DNA of 64,000 nt from Allobranchiibius huperziae (GCF_013410455.1 NZ_JACCFW010000001.1:248001-312000), one strand, 5' to 3'. Numbered from the stretch's first letter, positions 8,361 through 17,351 are shown. Numbers and translations: made by a program. Notes: generated by a model from the letters alone, not told the origin.

Positions 8361-9086
8361 TCAGGCCGCGGGCTTGAGGACGTACCCCGCGCCACGCATG
8401 GTGTGGATCATCGGCGACCGGCCGGCGTCGATCTTCTTGCGCAGGTAGGAGATGTAGAGCTCGACGACGTTGGCCTGGCCGCCGAAGTCGTAGTGCCACA
8501 CCCGGTCGAGGATCTGGGTCTTGGACAGGACGCGCTTGGGGTTACGCATCATGAAGCGCAGCAGCTCGAACTCCGTTGCGGTCAGCGAGATCTCGGTGCC
8601 GTCGCGCACCACCTCGTGGCTGTCCTCGTCCAGGGACAGGTCACCGACGACGAGGGTCGAGGAGGACTCCTGGGTCAGCTGGACCGACCGGCGCAGCAGC
8701 GCGCGCACCCGCGCGACGACCTCCTCCAGGCTGAAGGGCTTGGTGACGTAGTCGTCGCCGCCGGCGGTCAGCCCCGCGATGCGGTCCTCCACCGCGTCCC
8801 GGGCCGTGAGGAAGAGCACCGGCAGGGTCGGGTCGTCGTCGCGCAGCCGCCGCAGCACCTCCATACCGTCGAAGTCCGGCAGCATCATGTCGAGCACGAC
8901 GGTGTCCGGCTTGAACTCCTTGGCAACCCGCACGGCGCTCGACCCGGTGCCGGCGGACTTGATGTCCCAGCCCTCGTAGCGCAGGGCCATGCTCAGCAGC
9001 TCGGTCAGGTTGGACTCGTCGTCGACAACCAGCACGCGTACGTTGCTGCCGTCGGTGTGCTTCAGAGTGGCCGCGTTCGTAGGCAT
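8361..9086 (-). CDS. OmpR/PhoB-family response regulator
   Basis: DNA-binding response regulator of 241 residues. The receiver domain (about 16-130) has the acidic pair in VVDDES, phosphoacceptor Asp66 in VLDMMLPDFDG, the Thr switch in LFLTARD and the Lys in YVTKPFSLEE. The C-terminal winged helix ends in IHTMRGAGYVLKP, typical of OmpR-type effectors, with the recognition helix near ANVVELYISYLRKKID. It is the first gene of a three-gene unit with its cognate kinase (5 bp gap) and GtrA. The ATG at 9086 was chosen over a much longer in-frame extension that is Arg/Pro-rich and unlike the family. Targets are unknown; autoregulation is common for this class. Confidence 0.94.
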   Translation of the reverse strand: MPTNAATLKHTDGSNVRVLVVDDESNLTELLSMALRYEGWDIKSAGTGSSAVRVAKEFKPDTVVLDMMLPDFDGMEVLRRLRDDDPTLPVLFLTARDAVEDRIAGLTAGGDDYVTKPFSLEEVVARVRALLRRSVQLTQESSSTLVVGDLSLDEDSHEVVRDGTEISLTATEFELLRFMMRNPKRVLSKTQILDRVWHYDFGGQANVVELYISYLRKKIDAGRSPMIHTMRGAGYVLKPAA

Positions 9087-9325
9087 GACACTCAGTAGAC
9101 CGGTCCGGCCTGTACTCCGTCCAGGCCCAGCCTGTGTCTTCTCTGTGTGAGCCCTTTGCGGGACGCGGCGCCGGTCGCGCGGGTATCGTCGGTGGCGGCT
9201 TTCCGGTGGCCAGCCCCCTGCCTCGATGGTGAACACCGGTGGATCCGATTCTGGATGATCCGACGCTCCTCGCGCGGCATCCGGCAACGCAGGGACCGGA
9301 CGACGCCGCGCGGACAGGACACGTC

Positions 9326-9841
9326 GTGATCACCACCACCGAAGCCAAGGCACTGGCACGAGAGCTCTCCGGGCAGGGCGGCATCTCGCACTCCCAGGTC
9401 CTGGAGGCGGCCGCCCACGCGGCCGGACACCGGGACTGGAACACCTTCCACGCCGCCGCGCCCGAACGTCAGGACGACCCGGTCGGGCGCCAGCGGGTGA
9501 TACCTGTGCTGCGGGTCTTCGATCATCAGCTCGCCCGTGAGTTCTACTGCTCCTTCCTCGGATTCACCTGGCGCTGGGAGCACCAGTTCGAGACGGAGAC
9601 CCCCGTCTACGCCGAGGTGGGACGGGAGGGGTGCATCCTGCATTTGTCCGAACACCACGGCGACGCCACGCCCGGCAGCGGGGTGATGATCACCGTCCCG
9701 GATCTGGCGGCCTACCGGGAGGGGCTGCTCGTCCAACGGCACCGCAACGCACGGCCGGGGATCAGTCGCGACGCATGGGGCCAGACGATGACGGTGCTGG
9801 ACCCGTTCGACAACCGGATCGTCTTCTGGCAGCGCGCCTGA
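9326..9841 (+). CDS. Glyoxalase/bleomycin-resistance-fold protein with N-terminal helical domain
   Basis: Protein of about 171 residues with two parts. The first 45 residues (TTEAKALARELSGQGG, then HSQVLEAAAHAAGHRDWNT) form a short helical module often found in front of glyoxalase-like domains. Residues about 50-170 are a vicinal-oxygen-chelate fold: VIPVLRVFDHQLAREFYCSF at its start, a metal-type His/Glu pattern in CILHLSEHHGD, and the closing WGQTMTVLDPFDNRIVFWQ. Such proteins bind or modify small electrophiles or drugs; the substrate is unknown. I chose the GTG at 9326 because homologues of this type begin near TTTEAK. A GTG at 9239 would add 29 residues. It is divergent from the response regulator. 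Confidence 0.8.
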   Translation: MITTTEAKALARELSGQGGISHSQVLEAAAHAAGHRDWNTFHAAAPERQDDPVGRQRVIPVLRVFDHQLAREFYCSFLGFTWRWEHQFETETPVYAEVGREGCILHLSEHHGDATPGSGVMITVPDLAAYREGLLVQRHRNARPGISRDAWGQTMTVLDPFDNRIVFWQRA

Positions 9842-9859
9842 GCGAGGCGGTCCTTCCCC

Positions 9860-10792
9860 TCAGTCCCGGGGGAGGTGCGCGGCGATCCAGGCCAGGACGT
9901 CGGCGGTGACCTCGTCGCGGTTGGTCTCGTTGAGCAGCTCGTGCCGGGCACCGGGGTAGAGCGTGAGCGTCACGTCGCGAACGCCGGACTTCTCCAGCTG
10001 CGCCGCGACGGCCTTGACGCCGGCGCCGCCCTTGCCACCGACCGGATCGTGATCACCGGAGATGAGCAGGATCGGCAGGCCGGCCGGGATGCGCGCGACC
10101 TGGTCGTCGCGGTTGATCTGGGCGAGGGCGCCGAGCAGATCGACGTAGAACCCGGCCGTGAACACCTCGCCGCACCGAGGGTCGGCGATGTACGCGTCGA
10201 CCTCGGCCGGGTCGCGCGACAGCCAGTCGAAGTCGGTGCGGTTCGGCTTGAACGCCGCGTTGTACTGACCGAAGGTCAGGGTGTTCATCACCTTGCTGGT
10301 GTGGCGGCGTCCGAGGGTCCGCGCCTCGAGCGTCGCCACCCCCTTGCCCACCGCGCCGAGGGTGCCCGGGTCGCCGGCCGTCCCGCACAGCACGAGCCCG
10401 GCGAGGTCGGTGCCGTGGACCATCGCGTACGACCGTGCGAGGAACGAGCCCATGCTGTGCCCGAAGAGCACCACCGGCAGGTGGGGGTGCTCGGACGAGG
10501 CTCGCGCGGTGACCGCGGCCAGGTCCTCCACCACCACGTTCCAGCCGTCGGAGTCGGCGAGGTAGCCGGTGTCCGCACCCCCGGAGGTGCGGCCGTGGCC
10601 GCGGTGGTCCTCGGCGTAGACGGCGTACCCCGCCGCGGTCAGCGCCTGCGCGAACCGTTCGTAGCGGCCCGAGTGCTCCGCCATGCCGTGAGCCACCTGG
10701 ACGACCGCCGTGGGGTCGCCGTCGGGCAGCCATCGACGTACGTGCAGCGGTGTGTCGTCGGCGGACTGCAGGAGGAAGGTGTCGGCGCGCAT
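9860..10792 (-). CDS. Alpha/beta hydrolase, monoacylglycerol-lipase/lysophospholipase type
   Basis: Serine hydrolase of 310 residues. The nucleophile elbow is GHSMGS with Ser113. The oxyanion region [10 protein letters not shown] (35-44) is the hallmark of monoacylglycerol lipases and Hydrolase_4 lysophospholipases. The acid is Asp249 in [10 protein letters not shown] and the base His284 in [22 protein letters not shown] (61-72) is also typical. No signal peptide is seen, so it is probably cytoplasmic or membrane-associated, acting on monoacylglycerols or lysophospholipids. It faces the glyoxalase-fold gene tail to tail with an 18-bp gap and stands alone transcriptionally. Substrate preference cannot be read from the sequence. 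Confidence 0.9.
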   Translation of the reverse strand: MRADTFLLQSADDTPLHVRRWLPDGDPTAVVQVAHGMAEHSGRYERFAQALTAAGYAVYAEDHRGHGRTSGGADTGYLADSDGWNVVVEDLAAVTARASSEHPHLPVVLFGHSMGSFLARSYAMVHGTDLAGLVLCGTAGDPGTLGAVGKGVATLEARTLGRRHTSKVMNTLTFGQYNAAFKPNRTDFDWLSRDPAEVDAYIADPRCGEVFTAGFYVDLLGALAQINRDDQVARIPAGLPILLISGDHDPVGGKGGAGVKAVAAQLEKSGVRDVTLTLYPGARHELLNETNRDEVTADVLAWIAAHLPRD

Positions 10793-10909
10793 GGAGACCT
10801 CGCGATCGCGGTGGGACGGGTTGGCGTCACCGTAGTGGCCGGGCGGCCCAGTGTCGCGGCCCCTCCCCGGATGCCCGTGCGAGGTCGACGGCGGCCGCAG
10901 ACTGTACGC

Positions 10910-11284
10910 ATGAGCACGCCGCCGTCGAAGACCTGCGTGTCGTGCGGGCGCCGGATCGAGTGGCGCCGGAAGTGGGAGCGCGACTGGGAGCAGGTCCGCT
11001 ACTGCTCCGCCGCGTGCCGTCGTCGTGGGGTCACGCAGACCGACACGCTGCTAGAGGAGGCGATCCTGCGGCTGCTTGCGTCCGGTTCGCGCACCGCCAC
11101 CATCGCACCGAGCGACGCGGCCGAGGCGGTGAGCGCTCGCGGCGACGTCGACGAGGACCTCGCGGAGCCGGCTCGGCGCGCCGCGCGACGACTCGTGGAG
11201 TCCGGCCAGGTCGTCATCGTGCAAGGGAGCCGCGTGGTCCACCCGTCCACGGCGAAGGGCCTGTTCCGCATCCGACGCGCCTGA
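10910..11284 (+). CDS. DUF2256 zinc-ribbon plus DUF3253 protein
   Basis: Small two-domain protein of 124 residues. The N-terminus (about 8-40) has the DUF2256 Cys pattern CVSCGRR followed by YCSAACRRR, a probable zinc ribbon with a conserved W-rich stretch between. Residues about 45-120 match the DUF3253 winged-helix-like domain: [41 protein letters not shown] and a GLFRIR end. No biochemical function is established; nucleic-acid binding is plausible from the fold. The ATG at 10910 directly precedes the conserved Cys region. It converges on glpD, with a terminator hairpin starting in its own stop codon. Confidence 0.82.
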   Translation: MSTPPSKTCVSCGRRIEWRRKWERDWEQVRYCSAACRRRGVTQTDTLLEEAILRLLASGSRTATIAPSDAAEAVSARGDVDEDLAEPARRAARRLVESGQVVIVQGSRVVHPSTAKGLFRIRRA

Positions 11285-11314
11285 GCCGGGCTCGTCCTCG
11301 ACGGGCCCGGCTCA
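11282..11314. terminator. Bidirectional hairpin between DUF3253 gene and glpD
   Basis: A perfect 10-bp stem, TGAGCCGGGC at 11282-11291 with GCCCGGCTCA at 11305-11314, around a 13-nt loop. It begins in the stop codon of the plus-strand gene and lies just past the glpD stop, so it can end transcripts from both sides. There is no U-tract. Confidence 0.6.
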
Positions 11315-11323
11315 GTGGGGCGT

Positions 11324-13051
11324 TCAGCGGGTGGCGGTCACCTGACGCAGGCCGCCACGGCTCTCGGCCGCCTCGCGACGTGCCGCGTCGGACTCCTCGT
11401 CGGTGGCCAGCTCCTGGGACTTGCGCTCCGCGTGGACCCGCTCGACGTAGGCCGCCTTCTCGTGCTCGATGGTCGCCTCGTCCCATCCGAGCTCGCCGGC
11501 CATGATCGCCGCCGTCTCGTCCACGCAGTCCACACCGCGGTGCTTGGTGTCGATAGAGATGCGGGTGCGCCGGGTCAGGACGTCGGTGATGTGCTTCGCG
11601 CCCTCGTGCGTGACGGCGTACTTCAACTCCGCCCGCAGGTACTCCTCGGCACCGGAGACCGGGTCCAGCATCGAGCGGTCGTCGTCGCCGAGCGACAGCA
11701 CCTCGTTCAGCTTCGATCCGTAACGACCGAGCAGGTGCTCCACGCGCCAGGTGGAGATGCCGGCCTCCTTCGCGAGCTCGCTCTTGAGGTTGATCATCGC
11801 CTTGTAGCCGTCGGCGCCGACGAGCGGCACGTGCTCGGTGACCGACGGCTTGAGCTCGCCCAGGTCCTCCGCGCACGCGTCGATCGCATCGGCCGCCATC
11901 ACCCGGTACGTCGTGTACTTGCCGCCGGCGATCGAGATCAGGCCGGGCTGCGGACGTGCCACGGCGTGCTCGCGCGACAGCTGGCTGGTGTCCTCGCTCT
12001 CACCGGCGAGCAGGGGCCGCAGGCCGGAGTAGACGCCCAGGATGTCGTCGCGACTGACCGGGGTGGTGAGCACGGTGTTGACGTGCTCAAGGATGTAGTC
12101 GATGTCCTTGGACGTCGCTGCGGGGTGCGCCAGGTCGTAGACCCAGTCGGTGTCGGTGGTGCCGATGATCCACTGCTGCCCGAAGGGGATGACGAACAGC
12201 ACGGACTTCTCGGTGCGCAGGATCAGCCCGACCTCGCCGGCGATGCGGTCGCGCGGCACGAGGATGTGCACGCCCTTGGACGCGCGGACGTGGAAGCGCC
12301 CCCGGCCGCCGGCCATCTTCTGCACGTCGTCGGTCCACACCCCGGTGGCGTTGACCACGACCTTCGCGCGGACCGTGACCTCATCGCCGCTCTCGACGTC
12401 GCGCACCACGGCGCCGACCACCCGGTCGGCCTCCTTGACGATCTTGACGACCTCGGTGGAGTTGCGCACCACCGCGCCGTAGTGGGCGGCCGTGCGCACC
12501 ACCGTCATCGTGTGGCGGGCGTCGTCGGACTGGGCGTCGAAGTAGCGCACCGCCCCGACGAGGGCGCTCTTCTTCAAGCTGGGGAAGAGCCGCAGCGCGC
12601 TGGTGCGGGTGAGGTGCTTCTGGCGGGGCACCGACTGCTTGCCGTTGATGTTGTCGTAGAGCATCAGGCCGCTCGCGATGTACGGGCGCTCCCAGTAACG
12701 GTGCTTGATCGGGTAGAGGAACGGCACCGGGTGCACCAGGTGCGGGGCGATGGTGGTGAGCATCAGTTCGCGCTCCTTGAGCGCCTCGGCCACCAGGCTG
12801 AAGTTGAGCTGCTCCAGGTAGCGCAGACCACCGTGGAACAGCTTGCTGCTGCGCGATGACGTACCGCTCGCGAAGTCGCGCGCCTCGACCATCGCGACCT
12901 TCAGACCCCGGGTGGCGGCATCGAGTGCCGAACCGGCCCCGGTGACACCACCGCCGATGACCAGGACGTCGAACTCTGTGTCGCGCAATGCGTTCCAGGC
13001 CTGCTCGTGCTGCTGCGGCGACAGGGTCGCGCTGAAAGGTTGCATCACCAT
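11324..13051 (-). CDS. glpD: Glycerol-3-phosphate dehydrogenase (FAD)
   Basis: Membrane-associated flavoenzyme that oxidises sn-glycerol 3-phosphate to dihydroxyacetone phosphate and feeds electrons to quinone; 575 residues, the usual actinobacterial length. The FAD-binding Rossmann motif is VLVIGGGVTGAGSALDAA (about 29-46). The family segments ASGTSSRSSKLFHGGLRYLE, RVVGAVVRDVESG and FVIPFGQQWIIGTTDTD are present. The C-terminal DAO_C domain carries the LLGRYGSKLNEVL stretch. It is divergent from glpF-glpK, with a 199-bp shared control region holding two CRP-like palindromes. A GAGGAGCTCCC ribosome-binding region precedes the ATG at 13051; an internal ATG two codons later is possible. Confidence 0.96.
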   Translation of the reverse strand: MVMQPFSATLSPQQHEQAWNALRDTEFDVLVIGGGVTGAGSALDAATRGLKVAMVEARDFASGTSSRSSKLFHGGLRYLEQLNFSLVAEALKERELMLTTIAPHLVHPVPFLYPIKHRYWERPYIASGLMLYDNINGKQSVPRQKHLTRTSALRLFPSLKKSALVGAVRYFDAQSDDARHTMTVVRTAAHYGAVVRNSTEVVKIVKEADRVVGAVVRDVESGDEVTVRAKVVVNATGVWTDDVQKMAGGRGRFHVRASKGVHILVPRDRIAGEVGLILRTEKSVLFVIPFGQQWIIGTTDTDWVYDLAHPAATSKDIDYILEHVNTVLTTPVSRDDILGVYSGLRPLLAGESEDTSQLSREHAVARPQPGLISIAGGKYTTYRVMAADAIDACAEDLGELKPSVTEHVPLVGADGYKAMINLKSELAKEAGISTWRVEHLLGRYGSKLNEVLSLGDDDRSMLDPVSGAEEYLRAELKYAVTHEGAKHITDVLTRRTRISIDTKHRGVDCVDETAAIMAGELGWDEATIEHEKAAYVERVHAERKSQELATDEESDAARREAAESRGGLRQVTATR

Positions 13052-13165
13052 GGGAGCTCCTCATCGGGTGTCGTTCCGAGCTTAAGCCCGCCCGATGTCA
13101 CCTTGGGCACCGTCCTGGATCGGTCGCGTCCTGTGCGAGCCCTGCGAGCAGGCTGGACCGAAGAC

Positions 13166-13179
13166 GTGATCTGGATCAC
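13166..13179. promoter_or_regulatory. CRP/GlxR-like palindrome 1 in the glpD-glpF region
   Basis: GTGA-TCTGGA-TCAC, the core half-sites of a CRP-family operator with the canonical 6-bp spacer. The outer bases are C and G rather than T and A. It lies 115 bp from the glpD start and 72 bp from the glpF start, centred 37 bp from the second site. Confidence 0.5.
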
Positions 13180-13201
13180 GGTAGAGCGGCGTACGGTACG
13201 T

Positions 13202-13217
13202 TGTGACGCCGCTCACA
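13202..13217. promoter_or_regulatory. CRP/GlxR-like palindrome 2 upstream of glpF
   Basis: TGTGACGCCGCTCACA is a perfect match to TGTGA-N6-TCACA, the consensus bound by cAMP-dependent CRP-family regulators (GlxR/Crp in actinobacteria). It ends 33 bp before the glpF start codon. Together with site 1 it suggests carbon-source control of the glycerol genes. Whether it activates or represses depends on the unmapped transcription start. Confidence 0.65.
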
Positions 13218-13250
13218 CGAGCTGCTACCTGGGCCTACCGAGGAGAGTCA

Positions 13251-14015
13251 ATGAGTCTGTGGTCGGTGTTCTTCAGTGAGGTGCTCGGCACCGCGATCCT
13301 GATCGTCTTGGGTACCGGCGTGGTCGCCAACGTCGTGCTGCCCAAGTCGGGCGGTTTCGAGGGCGGCACGCTCATGATCAACTTCGGTTGGGGCCTCGGT
13401 GTGTTCGGCGGTGTGTACGCCGCGTACAAGTCGGGCGCCCACCTCAACCCCGCCGTCACGATCGGGCTCTGGGCGAGCGGCGCCAAGACCTATGCCACGG
13501 GAGTGTCCATCACCCCCGGGTCGACGCTGGTCTACTTCGCCGGTGAGTTCCTCGGAGCCTTCCTCGGCGCGGTGGCCATGTGGGCGGCGTACAAGAAGCA
13601 GTTCGACGACCGGCTCGACGCACCGTCGCTCGGCATCTTCTCCACCGGCCCGGCCATCAAGTCGTACGCATGGAACCTGGTGACCGAGATCATCGCCACC
13701 TTCGTGCTGATCTTCTACGTCCTGGTGTCCGGGATGACCAACAAGATCAGTAGTGCTTCCGGAAGCACCACCTTCAGCGACGCGCCCGCGGGCGCGCTCG
13801 GCGTCGCCCTGATCGTGGTCGCTATCGGAGTGAGCCTCGGTGGCCCGACCGGATACGCGATCAACCCGGCCCGCGACCTCGGACCCCGGATCGCCCACTT
13901 CGTGCTGCCCATCCCGAACAAGGACTCCAGCAACTGGAGCTACGCCTGGGTGCCGATCGTCGGCCCGATCATCGGCTGCCTGCTCGCGGCGCTGGTCGCC
14001 CGGGCCTACATGTAA
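13251..14015 (+). CDS. glpF: Glycerol uptake facilitator (aquaglyceroporin)
   Basis: Six-helix MIP-family channel of 254 residues that lets glycerol cross the cytoplasmic membrane by diffusion. The two half-helix NPA motifs are present: HLNPAVTIG in the first repeat and YAINPARDLGPR in the second. The Asp after the second NPA (NPARD) marks aquaglyceroporins rather than water-only channels. The ATG at 13251 follows an AGGAGAG ribosome-binding site. A longer reading frame starting at 13203 would run through the CRP-like palindrome and is rejected. It is followed 104 bp later by glpK, which traps glycerol as the phosphate. Confidence 0.95.
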   Translation: MSLWSVFFSEVLGTAILIVLGTGVVANVVLPKSGGFEGGTLMINFGWGLGVFGGVYAAYKSGAHLNPAVTIGLWASGAKTYATGVSITPGSTLVYFAGEFLGAFLGAVAMWAAYKKQFDDRLDAPSLGIFSTGPAIKSYAWNLVTEIIATFVLIFYVLVSGMTNKISSASGSTTFSDAPAGALGVALIVVAIGVSLGGPTGYAINPARDLGPRIAHFVLPIPNKDSSNWSYAWVPIVGPIIGCLLAALVARAYM

Positions 14016-14038
14016 CGAACCCCTGCGAAGGGCTCGTT
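14014..14038 (+). terminator. Weak hairpin after glpF
   Basis: AACGAACCC at 14014-14022 pairs with GGGCTCGTT at 14030-14038, with one A-C mismatch. It overlaps the glpF stop and lies in the 104-bp gap before glpK. It may attenuate rather than end transcription, since glpK most likely depends on the glpF promoter. There is no U-tract. Confidence 0.3.
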
Positions 14039-14119
14039 GCTCTTCGATACTTCTTAGGGAGCCGACGGACCGACCCCCAGGAAGTCGCGCCTACCGCACC
14101 CATCTAGGAGATCAGCACC

Positions 14120-15643
14120 ATGGCCAAGTACATCGCATCGATCGACCAGGGGACGACCAGCACCCGCTGCATCCTCTTCGACCACGACGGCGCCATCGCC
14201 GCACAGGCGCAGATGGAGCACGAGCAGATCTTCCCCAAGTCGGGGTGGGTCGAGCACAACCCCGAGGAGATCTGGCACAACACCCGCCAGGTCTGCGCCG
14301 ACGCTCTGGTGAAACTGGACGCCGCGACCAGCGACGTCGCCGCGGTCGGCATCACCAACCAGCGCGAGACCGCGGTCGTCTGGGACAAGACCACCGGCAA
14401 GTCGATCTACAACGCCATCGTCTGGCAGGACACCCGCACCCAGCGCATCTGCGACGAGCTCGCCGGTGACAAGGGCGCGGACATCTACAAGGACAAGGTC
14501 GGGCTGCCGCTCGCGACGTACTTCTCCGGCCCCAAGGTGCGCTGGATCCTGGACAACGTCGACGGCGCCCGCGAGAAGGCCGAGGCCGGCGACCTGCTCT
14601 TCGGCAACATGGACACCTGGGTGCTGTGGAACCTCACCGGCGGCACCGACGGCGGCAAGCACTACACCGACGTCACGAACGCCTCGCGCACCCTGATGAT
14701 GGACCTGGACACGCTCCAGTGGGACGACGACATCGTCAAGGACATGGGCATCCCCAAGTCGATGCTCCCGGAGATCCACTCCAGCTCCGAGGAGTACGGC
14801 AAGGTCCGCGAGCGCGGCCCGCTGGCCGGGGTGCCGATCGCCGGCATCCTCGGCGACCAGCAGGCGGCGACGTTCGGGCAGGTGTGCTTCGAGGTCGGCA
14901 CCGCGAAGAACACCTACGGCACCGGCAACTTCGTTCTCCTCAACACCGGTGAGGAGAAGGTCATGTCCAAGAACGGCCTTCTCACTACCGTCTGCTACAA
15001 GATCGGCGACAAGAAGCCGATCTACGCGCTCGAGGGCTCGGTCGCCGTGACCGGCTCCCTGGTGCAGTGGCTGCGCGACAACCTGAAGATGATCGACTCC
15101 GCGCCGCAGGTCGAGGACTACGCCAAGGAGGTCGACGACAACGGCGACGTCTACATCGTGCCGGCGTTCTCGGGCCTCTTCGCGCCGCACTGGCGCCCGG
15201 ATGCGCGTGGCGTCATCGTCGGTCTCACCCGGTTCAACAACCGCAGCCACATCTGCCGCGCCGCGCTGGAGGCGACCGCGTTCCAGTCACGTGAGGTCGT
15301 CGACGCGATGAACGCCGACTCCGGTGTCGCTCTCACCGAGCTGAAGGTCGACGGCGGCATGGTCGTCAACGAGACCCTCATGCAGTTCCAGGCCGACATC
15401 CTCGGAGTGCCGGTCATCCGTCCGGTCGTCAGCGAGACGACGGCGCTCGGTGCGGCGTACGCCGCGGGGCTCGCCGTCGGGTTCTGGAAGGACGAGGGCG
15501 AGCTGCGCAAGCAGTGGGCCGAGGACAAGCGCTGGGAGCCCAAGATGGACAAGGACAAGGTCAAGTGGCTCTACTCCAAGTGGAACAAGGCCGTGCAGCG
15601 CACCCTGGACTGGACCGACAAGGACCCGTCCGAGTTGTACTGA
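14120..15643 (+). CDS. glpK: Glycerol kinase
   Basis: FGGY-family kinase of 507 residues that converts glycerol and ATP to glycerol 3-phosphate. The N-terminal phosphate loop is [35 protein letters not shown] and WQDTRTQ are the glycerol-binding signature stretches. [20 protein letters not shown] and the C-terminal [18 protein letters not shown] complete the FGGY pattern. Its product is the substrate of GlpD, encoded divergently next to glpF. The ATG at 14120 has an AGGAG upstream. A strong terminator follows. Confidence 0.97.
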   Translation: MAKYIASIDQGTTSTRCILFDHDGAIAAQAQMEHEQIFPKSGWVEHNPEEIWHNTRQVCADALVKLDAATSDVAAVGITNQRETAVVWDKTTGKSIYNAIVWQDTRTQRICDELAGDKGADIYKDKVGLPLATYFSGPKVRWILDNVDGAREKAEAGDLLFGNMDTWVLWNLTGGTDGGKHYTDVTNASRTLMMDLDTLQWDDDIVKDMGIPKSMLPEIHSSSEEYGKVRERGPLAGVPIAGILGDQQAATFGQVCFEVGTAKNTYGTGNFVLLNTGEEKVMSKNGLLTTVCYKIGDKKPIYALEGSVAVTGSLVQWLRDNLKMIDSAPQVEDYAKEVDDNGDVYIVPAFSGLFAPHWRPDARGVIVGLTRFNNRSHICRAALEATAFQSREVVDAMNADSGVALTELKVDGGMVVNETLMQFQADILGVPVIRPVVSETTALGAAYAAGLAVGFWKDEGELRKQWAEDKRWEPKMDKDKVKWLYSKWNKAVQRTLDWTDKDPSELY

Positions 15644-15662
15644 CCTGAGCTCAGCTCAGCTG

Positions 15663-15694
15663 AAGGGCCCGTGGCGTACGCGCCGCGGGCCCTT
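15663..15694 (+). terminator. Terminator of the glpF-glpK operon
   Basis: A 14-bp stem, AAGGGCCCGTGGCG (15663-15676) with CGCCGCGGGCCCTT (15681-15694), with one G-U pair and a TACG tetraloop. It lies 20 bp after the glpK stop and directly before the cobK promoter. Confidence 0.8.
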
Positions 15695-15699
15695 CGCCG

Positions 15700-15705
15700 T
15701 ACCCT
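15700..15705 (+). promoter_or_regulatory. -10 box of cobK, leaderless
   Basis: TACCCT, matching TANNNT, ends 7 nt before the GTG at 15713. The transcript would begin at or next to the start codon. No Shine-Dalgarno sequence precedes that GTG, which supports leaderless translation. Confidence 0.5.
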
Positions 15706-15712
15706 CGGGCAC

Positions 15713-16444
15713 GTGTTCGTCCTGATCCTCGGTGGCACCGCCGAGGCACGCGACCTGGCCGACCGATTGCACGACGCCGGCGTGCCGTTCGTCTCCTCCC
15801 TCGCCGGTCGGGTCGCCCGGCCGCGGCTGCCCGTCGGGCAGGTGCGGATCGGCGGCTTCGGCGGTGCGGCCGGCCTGGCGGCGTACCTGCGCTCCTCCGA
15901 GGTCACCCATCTGGTCGACGCCACCCATCCGTTCGCCGCGACGATGACGCAACACGCGGCGCAGGCGTCTGCGGACGTCGGCATCCCGTCGATCCGCCTC
16001 GCCCGCCCCGGCTGGTCCGGTCGGCCCGACGCTGCCGGATGGCACTGGTGCGTCTCACTGTCCGAGCTGTGTGACGTCGCCGGGGAGATCGGCGCGCGGC
16101 CGTTCGTGACCAGCGGGCGGCAGACGCTTCCAGCGTTCAGGACGTGGAGCGATCGTAACGTGCTGGTGCGCGTCGTCGAGCCCGTGCAGGAGCCGCTTCC
16201 GCCGCGGTGGACCGTCGTGCAGGACCGCGGGCCGTACGATATCGACGGTGAGCTCGCGCTGCTGCGGGACCACCGGATCGACGTGCTGGTGACGAAGGAC
16301 TCCGGCGGCGCCTACACGAGCGCCAAGCTCGATGCCGCGGCCAGGCTGGGGGTCCCGGTCGTCGTGCTGTCCCGGCCGGACGCACCCGCCGGGTTGCGCG
16401 AGGTCAGCTCCGTCGACGCATGCGTCGCCGCGCTGCTCGGGTGA
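15713..16444 (+). CDS. cobK: Precorrin-6A reductase
   Basis: NADPH-dependent reductase that converts precorrin-6A to precorrin-6B (dihydro-precorrin-6) in the aerobic B12 pathway; 243 residues. The N-terminus VFVLILGGTAEARDLADRL is the CobK/CbiJ nucleotide-binding segment. Also typical are VDATHPFAATMTQHAA (about 73-88), PFVTSGRQTLPAF and the C-terminal TKDSGGAYTSAKLDAAARL. The GTG at 15713 directly opens the conserved region; the longer frame starting at 15671 would begin inside the glpK terminator. Its 3' end overlaps the convergent cobD by 41 bp, so the two transcripts are antisense to each other there. Confidence 0.93.
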   Translation: MFVLILGGTAEARDLADRLHDAGVPFVSSLAGRVARPRLPVGQVRIGGFGGAAGLAAYLRSSEVTHLVDATHPFAATMTQHAAQASADVGIPSIRLARPGWSGRPDAAGWHWCVSLSELCDVAGEIGARPFVTSGRQTLPAFRTWSDRNVLVRVVEPVQEPLPPRWTVVQDRGPYDIDGELALLRDHRIDVLVTKDSGGAYTSAKLDAAARLGVPVVVLSRPDAPAGLREVSSVDACVAALLG

Positions 16445-17351
16445 CGAGACGCCCGCCGACGACGAGTGCCAGGGCGATGGCGGCGGTGCGATGGTGCAGC
16501 CGGGCCGCGGCGTCGATGTCCTCGACGTCGACGTCGGGTCCGTCGCCCAGCGTGCCGCGGTCGTCGGTGACGCCGCGGTAGGTGTTGCGGCCTCCCAGGC
16601 GACGACCGAGCGCTGCCGCGAACGCCGCCTCGACCGGACCGGCGTTGGGGCTCGGGTGGGCAGGCGCGTCACGGCGTACGACGTGAAGCACCCGACGCGC
16701 CGCCGCGGGGGACCCGGTGGCCAGGGCGATCGACAGCACGGTCAGCCGCGCGGGCACCCAGTTCGCCACATCGTCCAGTCGTGCTGCGGCCCAACCGAAC
16801 TCGCGGTAGCGCACGGAACGGTGCCCGATCATCGCGTCCAGCGTGTTGACCGCGCGGTAGCCGATCAGGCCGGGGACGCCAGCGATCGCTCCCCAGAAGA
16901 GCGGGCTCACCACGGCGTCGGCGCCGTTCTCGGCGACCGATTCGATGCAGGCGCGGGCGAGCTCAGCGGGTGACAGTTGCGAACTGTCCCGCCCGACGAG
17001 ATGCCGGATCCGCACCCTTGCCCCGGCGAGGTCGTCGCGCGCCAGCAGGTCGTGCATCGCGGCCGCCTCACGAAGGAGGGAGCGTCCGCCCAGCACCGTC
17101 CAGGTGGCCAGGGCGACGACCGGCACCTGCGGGCGCACGCGAGCGGCGGCGCCGCCGAGGACGACGACCCCACCGACCAGCACGGCCTCGTGCAGGACGC
17201 CGCGGGAGCGGTGAGGCGCGTAGGTGCGCTGCTCCAGCGCCGCGGCCGCATTGCCGAAGCCGGCGACGGGGTGGCCGCGGCGGGGATCGCCGAAGGCCAG
17301 GTCGGCGGCGTACCCGACGAGGAGACCCGCGGCGATGGGGTCGGGTCTCAC
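16404..17351 (-). CDS. cobD: Adenosylcobinamide-phosphate synthase
   Basis: Membrane enzyme (CbiB type) of 315 residues that attaches the aminopropanol phosphate arm to adenosylcobyric acid. Recognised from AADLAFGDPRRGHPVAGFG near the start, DSSQLSPAELARACIESVAEN in mid-protein, and the WVPARLTVLSIAL and HPSPNAGPVEAAFAAALG stretches. Several hydrophobic segments are visible. It starts with GTG at 17351 and overlaps the cobU stop by 4 bp; it is the last gene of the riboswitch-controlled operon running from 24.8 kb. The amine it uses is probably supplied by the CobC domain of the 830-residue fusion upstream. Confidence 0.94.
   Translation of the reverse strand: MRPDPIAAGLLVGYAADLAFGDPRRGHPVAGFGNAAAALEQRTYAPHRSRGVLHEAVLVGGVVVLGGAAARVRPQVPVVALATWTVLGGRSLLREAAAMHDLLARDDLAGARVRIRHLVGRDSSQLSPAELARACIESVAENGADAVVSPLFWGAIAGVPGLIGYRAVNTLDAMIGHRSVRYREFGWAAARLDDVANWVPARLTVLSIALATGSPAAARRVLHVVRRDAPAHPSPNAGPVEAAFAAALGRRLGGRNTYRGVTDDRGTLGDGPDVDVEDIDAAARLHHRTAAIALALVVGGRLVTRAARRRMRRRS

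Noticed and set aside
9239-9325. Upstream GTG start for the glyoxalase-fold gene
   Set aside because: The extra 29 residues are not like the family N-terminus, which begins near TTTEAK. Kept as an alternative only.
13203-13250. Longer glpF start at 13203
   Set aside because: It would place the CRP-like palindrome in coding sequence and has no ribosome-binding site; AGGAGAG precedes the ATG at 13251.
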